From: Chryseobacterium kimseyorum
GTDB lineage: Bacteria > Bacteroidota > Bacteroidia > Flavobacteriales > Weeksellaceae
Direction: 5' to 3'
Length of the DNA stretch: 64,000 bases
NCBI RefSeq assembly: GCF_025971945.1
Contig: NZ_JAPDHW010000008.1
Location: 62,001-126,000 of the forward strand
The notes beneath the pieces were generated by a model. That model made no database searches and was not told the DNA's origin. It saw only the letters and a list, made by a program, of their open reading frames with translations. Numbering within the stretch: position 1 is the stretch's first letter; each line of letters begins with the position of its first letter. Below are positions 61,784 to 64,000 of the stretch, piece after piece. Position numbers and translations under genes: made by a program.

Positions 61784-62270
61784 TCTCAATTTTATAGGTT
61801 AAATATTGGTAATAATCCCATGTTCTTCCTTCATCTTCCATCGGAATCCAGCCGTCTAAGTTTCTTGTAAAACTGAAAATCTGATCTGAAAACTTTTTGT
61901 CAAAAGTCATTTCTTTATATTCTTCATTGATCTGCTGTACTCTGAACAATCCTGTTTTACCTTCACAATTGACTAAAAACCGTATGGTAATGTAACCATT
62001 TTCATTTTTGGATGAAACGATTTTTGCTTTTTCCAAATCTTTGATAATCGCTATTTTCTCACCTCTGTATTGTAGTGAAGAAGAACCGGGACCGCTGTAA
62101 TACTGATTCCCAAGATCTTTTTCATAGCATCTTTTAAAACTTGAATCATCTAATTTTTCATCAAATACAATATCTCCTACATGATTCTGATATTTTGAAA
62201 CTGCAGATTTTTCTGTCTGACAATTAATCAGAAGAGGAATTAGTAGTATGATGAGAAATACGTTTTTCAT
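61755..62270 (-). CDS. Lipoprotein with TonB-C-like domain
   Basis: A 171-residue protein with a lipoprotein signal (MKNVFLIILLIPLLINC, Cys17). The middle segment NGYITIRFLVNCEGKTGLFRVQQIN has the strand pattern of TonB C-terminal-like domains (compare the usual G-x-V-x-V-x-F-x-I-x-x-x-G). One Cys (CYEKDLG) and another in NCEGK might pair. The function is unknown. The 3' end overlaps the TPR gene by about 30 bases. A repeat element lies upstream, between it and miaB. Confidence 0.65.
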   Translation of the reverse strand: MKNVFLIILLIPLLINCQTEKSAVSKYQNHVGDIVFDEKLDDSSFKRCYEKDLGNQYYSGPGSSSLQYRGEKIAIIKDLEKAKIVSSKNENGYITIRFLVNCEGKTGLFRVQQINEEYKEMTFDKKFSDQIFSFTRNLDGWIPMEDEGRTWDYYQYLTYKIENGKVSEILP

Positions 62271-62337
62271 TTTGTGTTGAGTATAAAACCTTATGTTCTT
62301 TTAAAATGAATACACCCAAAAATTTGTTTTGAAACCT

Positions 62338-62425
62338 GCTTTGCAGCCCGACTTGAGTGGAGCTCTTTTTGTGAGGAGGAACGACGAGCAAAAAAGCGGG
62401 AACGGAGGGCGGATAAAGCTGCCAT
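62338..62425 (+). repeat. Diverged dispersed element (copy C)
   Basis: GCAGCCCGACTTGAGTGGAG followed by CTCTTTTTGTG and AGCAAAAAAGCGGGAACGG follows the same plan as copy B (AGCCCCGATTGCAGCGG, CATCCTTTTTTGTG). It lies in the gap between miaB and the lipoprotein gene. Confidence 0.5.
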
Positions 62426-62435
62426 AAAAAACTAA

Positions 62436-63872
62436 TTATTTCACAGTTTCCCCTAAAAGTGTGCCCTGTGTATTATCAAATACAAAAACATCCACAATGT
62501 CACCTAACTTCTGACCTTCCAGCATATCAAAAACGCAAACTGCATTTTGAGAGTTTCTGCCTTTCCATTGGTTTTTATTTTTCTTTGAAATCCCTTCAAT
62601 CAAAACACTGTGAACTCTCCCTACATAACCCTGCATTCTTTTTCTAGACAACTCGCCCTGCAAAGCAATGACCTCAGCCAAACGTCTCTGTTTAACGTCA
62701 GCCGGAATATTGTCTTCCATTTTTTTATGAGCCGGAGTTCCAGGTCTCTCGGAGTAGGAGAACATATAACCGTAGTCATACTCTACTTCTCTCATCAGGC
62801 TTAAGGTGTCCTGGTGATCTTCTTCAGTCTCATTACAGAAACCGATGATCATATCCTGAGAAAACGAAATATCGGGAACGATCTCTTTCGCTTTTCTTAT
62901 TAATTCTAAATATTCTTCACGGGTATGCTGTCTGTTCATGGCTTCCAGCATTCTGTTGCTTCCGCTCTGAACCGGTAAGTGGCAGTAGTTGCAGATGTTG
63001 TCATGTTTCGCCATAGTTCTGAATACATCCAGGCTCATATCCTGAGGATTCGATGTCGAAAATCTGATTCTCATCTGAGGAACAGCTTTGGCAACTGAAT
63101 CAAGAAGTTTTGAAAAATCAACAGCAGTAGCTTTCTGCATTTCTGAAGCTTTGGCAAAATCTTTTTTAGGACCACCACCGTACCACAGATACGAGTCAAC
63201 ATTTTGTCCGAGAAGGGTAATTTCTTTATAACCACTTTCCCACAGACTTCTACATTCTTCTAAAATAGAATGCGGATCGCGGCTTCTTTCTCTACCTCTA
63301 GTAAACGGAACGACACAGAAAGTACACATGTTATCGCAGCCACGGGTAATCGTCACAAAAGCAGTTACACCATTTCCACCCAAGCGGACGGGATTAATAT
63401 CTGCATAGGTTTCTTCTTTTGAGAGAATTACATTGATGGCATCTCTACCGTCTTCGGTTTCCTTTAAAAGATTAGGTAAATCTCTGTAAGCATCCGGGCC
63501 AACAACGAGATCAACCAACTGTTCTTCCTCTAAAAATTTAGTTTTAAGCCTTTCAGCCATACAGCCGAGAACACCAACCGTCATGTTTGGGCGTTCTTTT
63601 TTCAGATTTTTGAACTGCGCAAGACGCATTCTCACGGTCTGCTCAGCCTTTTCACGAATGGAACATGTATTTAATAAAATCAAATCAGCTTCTTCAACTT
63701 TCAGTGTGGTGTTGTAACCCTGATCATTAAGAATAGAGGCAACGATTTCAGAGTCAGAGAAATTCATCTGACAACCGTAGCTTTCTAAAAAAAGTTTTTT
63801 TGAATTTCCGGTTTTCTCTGCAATTGCAAAAGCTTCGCCCTGTTTGGTTTCGTCTATATATTTTTCTTGCAC
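62436..63872 (-). CDS. miaB: tRNA-2-methylthio-N6-dimethylallyladenosine synthase
   Basis: Radical SAM methylthiotransferase of 478 residues that adds the methylthio group to i6A37 of tRNAs. The N-terminal MTTase domain has cluster cysteines Cys34 (SYGCQMN), Cys70 and Cys104 (LGCMAERL). The radical SAM cluster is Cys179, Cys183 and Cys186 (CDNMCTFC). The C-terminal TRAM domain (about 410-475) includes [33 protein letters not shown] is diagnostic of MiaB rather than RimO. A -7 box lies upstream. Confidence 0.97.
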   Translation of the reverse strand: MQEKYIDETKQGEAFAIAEKTGNSKKLFLESYGCQMNFSDSEIVASILNDQGYNTTLKVEEADLILLNTCSIREKAEQTVRMRLAQFKNLKKERPNMTVGVLGCMAERLKTKFLEEEQLVDLVVGPDAYRDLPNLLKETEDGRDAINVILSKEETYADINPVRLGGNGVTAFVTITRGCDNMCTFCVVPFTRGRERSRDPHSILEECRSLWESGYKEITLLGQNVDSYLWYGGGPKKDFAKASEMQKATAVDFSKLLDSVAKAVPQMRIRFSTSNPQDMSLDVFRTMAKHDNICNYCHLPVQSGSNRMLEAMNRQHTREEYLELIRKAKEIVPDISFSQDMIIGFCNETEEDHQDTLSLMREVEYDYGYMFSYSERPGTPAHKKMEDNIPADVKQRRLAEVIALQGELSRKRMQGYVGRVHSVLIEGISKKNKNQWKGRNSQNAVCVFDMLEGQKLGDIVDVFVFDNTQGTLLGETVK

Positions 63873-63953
63873 TGTTTCTGAGTTTGGGATTTGAGATCTA
63901 AGATTAAAATGCTGTGCAATTTCAAACTTTAAATTTCAAATCGATTGAATTTG

Positions 63954-63961
63954 CAAAGATA
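63954..63961 (-). promoter_or_regulatory. -7 element of miaB
   Basis: TATCTTTG on the minus strand gives a leader of about 75 bases. No clear TTG is seen at the -33 position. Confidence 0.45.
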
Positions 63962-64000
63962 CAAAATATTGTGACAGAATGGCAGGAGTTTAACTTGGAT

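Noticed and set aside
1..64000. tRNA, rRNA, tmRNA or intact insertion sequence
   Set aside because: None of the gaps contains a cloverleaf-like sequence, conserved rRNA segment or transposase frame that I could support.

Overview
This window is a chromosomal segment of a Bacteroidota bacterium, most likely Chryseobacterium or a close relative in the Weeksellaceae (Flavobacteriia). Three things point there: an AT-rich genome with flavobacterial promoters of the TTG-N18-TAnnTTTG type; type IX secretion C-terminal sorting domains on two secreted proteins; and families typical of the group (DUF4835, DUF4349, DUF4251, DUF5687, FISUMP, Bacteroidetes-type RpoZ and LptE). I see no rRNA, tRNA, CRISPR array, phage or intact insertion sequence. 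Most of the window is ordinary core genome, broken up by dispersed palindromic repeats.

Layout. 1-16.5 kb: 3' end of lon, an AI-2E-type transporter, DoxX, a glutaryl-CoA-dehydrogenase-like enzyme, a DUF4349 lipoprotein, a GH125 mannosidase, pgi, folD-queE, a polyprenyl-phosphate sugar transferase, an MlaE/MlaF lipid ABC pair with a coupled beta-barrel gene, and small envelope proteins. 16.5-27 kb: meaB, two tandem mono-haem cytochrome lipoproteins, a frameshifted dipeptide epimerase, a TPR-prfH-rtcB ribosome rescue and RNA repair cluster rich in repeats, a stress protein, and methylmalonyl-CoA mutase. 27-41.6 kb: prolyl oligopeptidase, prfA, two T9SS cargo proteins (a GH13 enzyme and a FISUMP protein) with a divergent AraC regulator, and two unrelated fumarases back to back. 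41.8-53 kb: an ECF sigma / anti-sigma-like / outer-membrane operon, an ABC exporter pair, then recN, DUF4835, coaBC, rpoZ, bamD and a TetR regulator. 53-64 kb: tatD-like, tcdA and rnpA overlapping in series, DUF4126, an operon of sigma-54 activator, membrane protein, lptE and a large acidic repeat protein, an inserted lipoprotein/TPR pair, and miaB.

The most notable region is 18.3-23.5 kb. PrfH (a codon-independent release factor homologue) and an RtcB-type RNA ligase form a known type of pair for rescuing and repairing ribosomes cut in the decoding centre. Here they come with a translationally coupled TPR protein, inverted copies of a dispersed element on either side of rtcB, and one-base indels at the start of rtcB and inside the neighbouring epimerase. 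Just upstream lies a compact transcription unit with a good promoter, a 25-codon ORF rich in Leu and Val, and an intrinsic terminator. I do not recognise it, and it is the best candidate for something undescribed.
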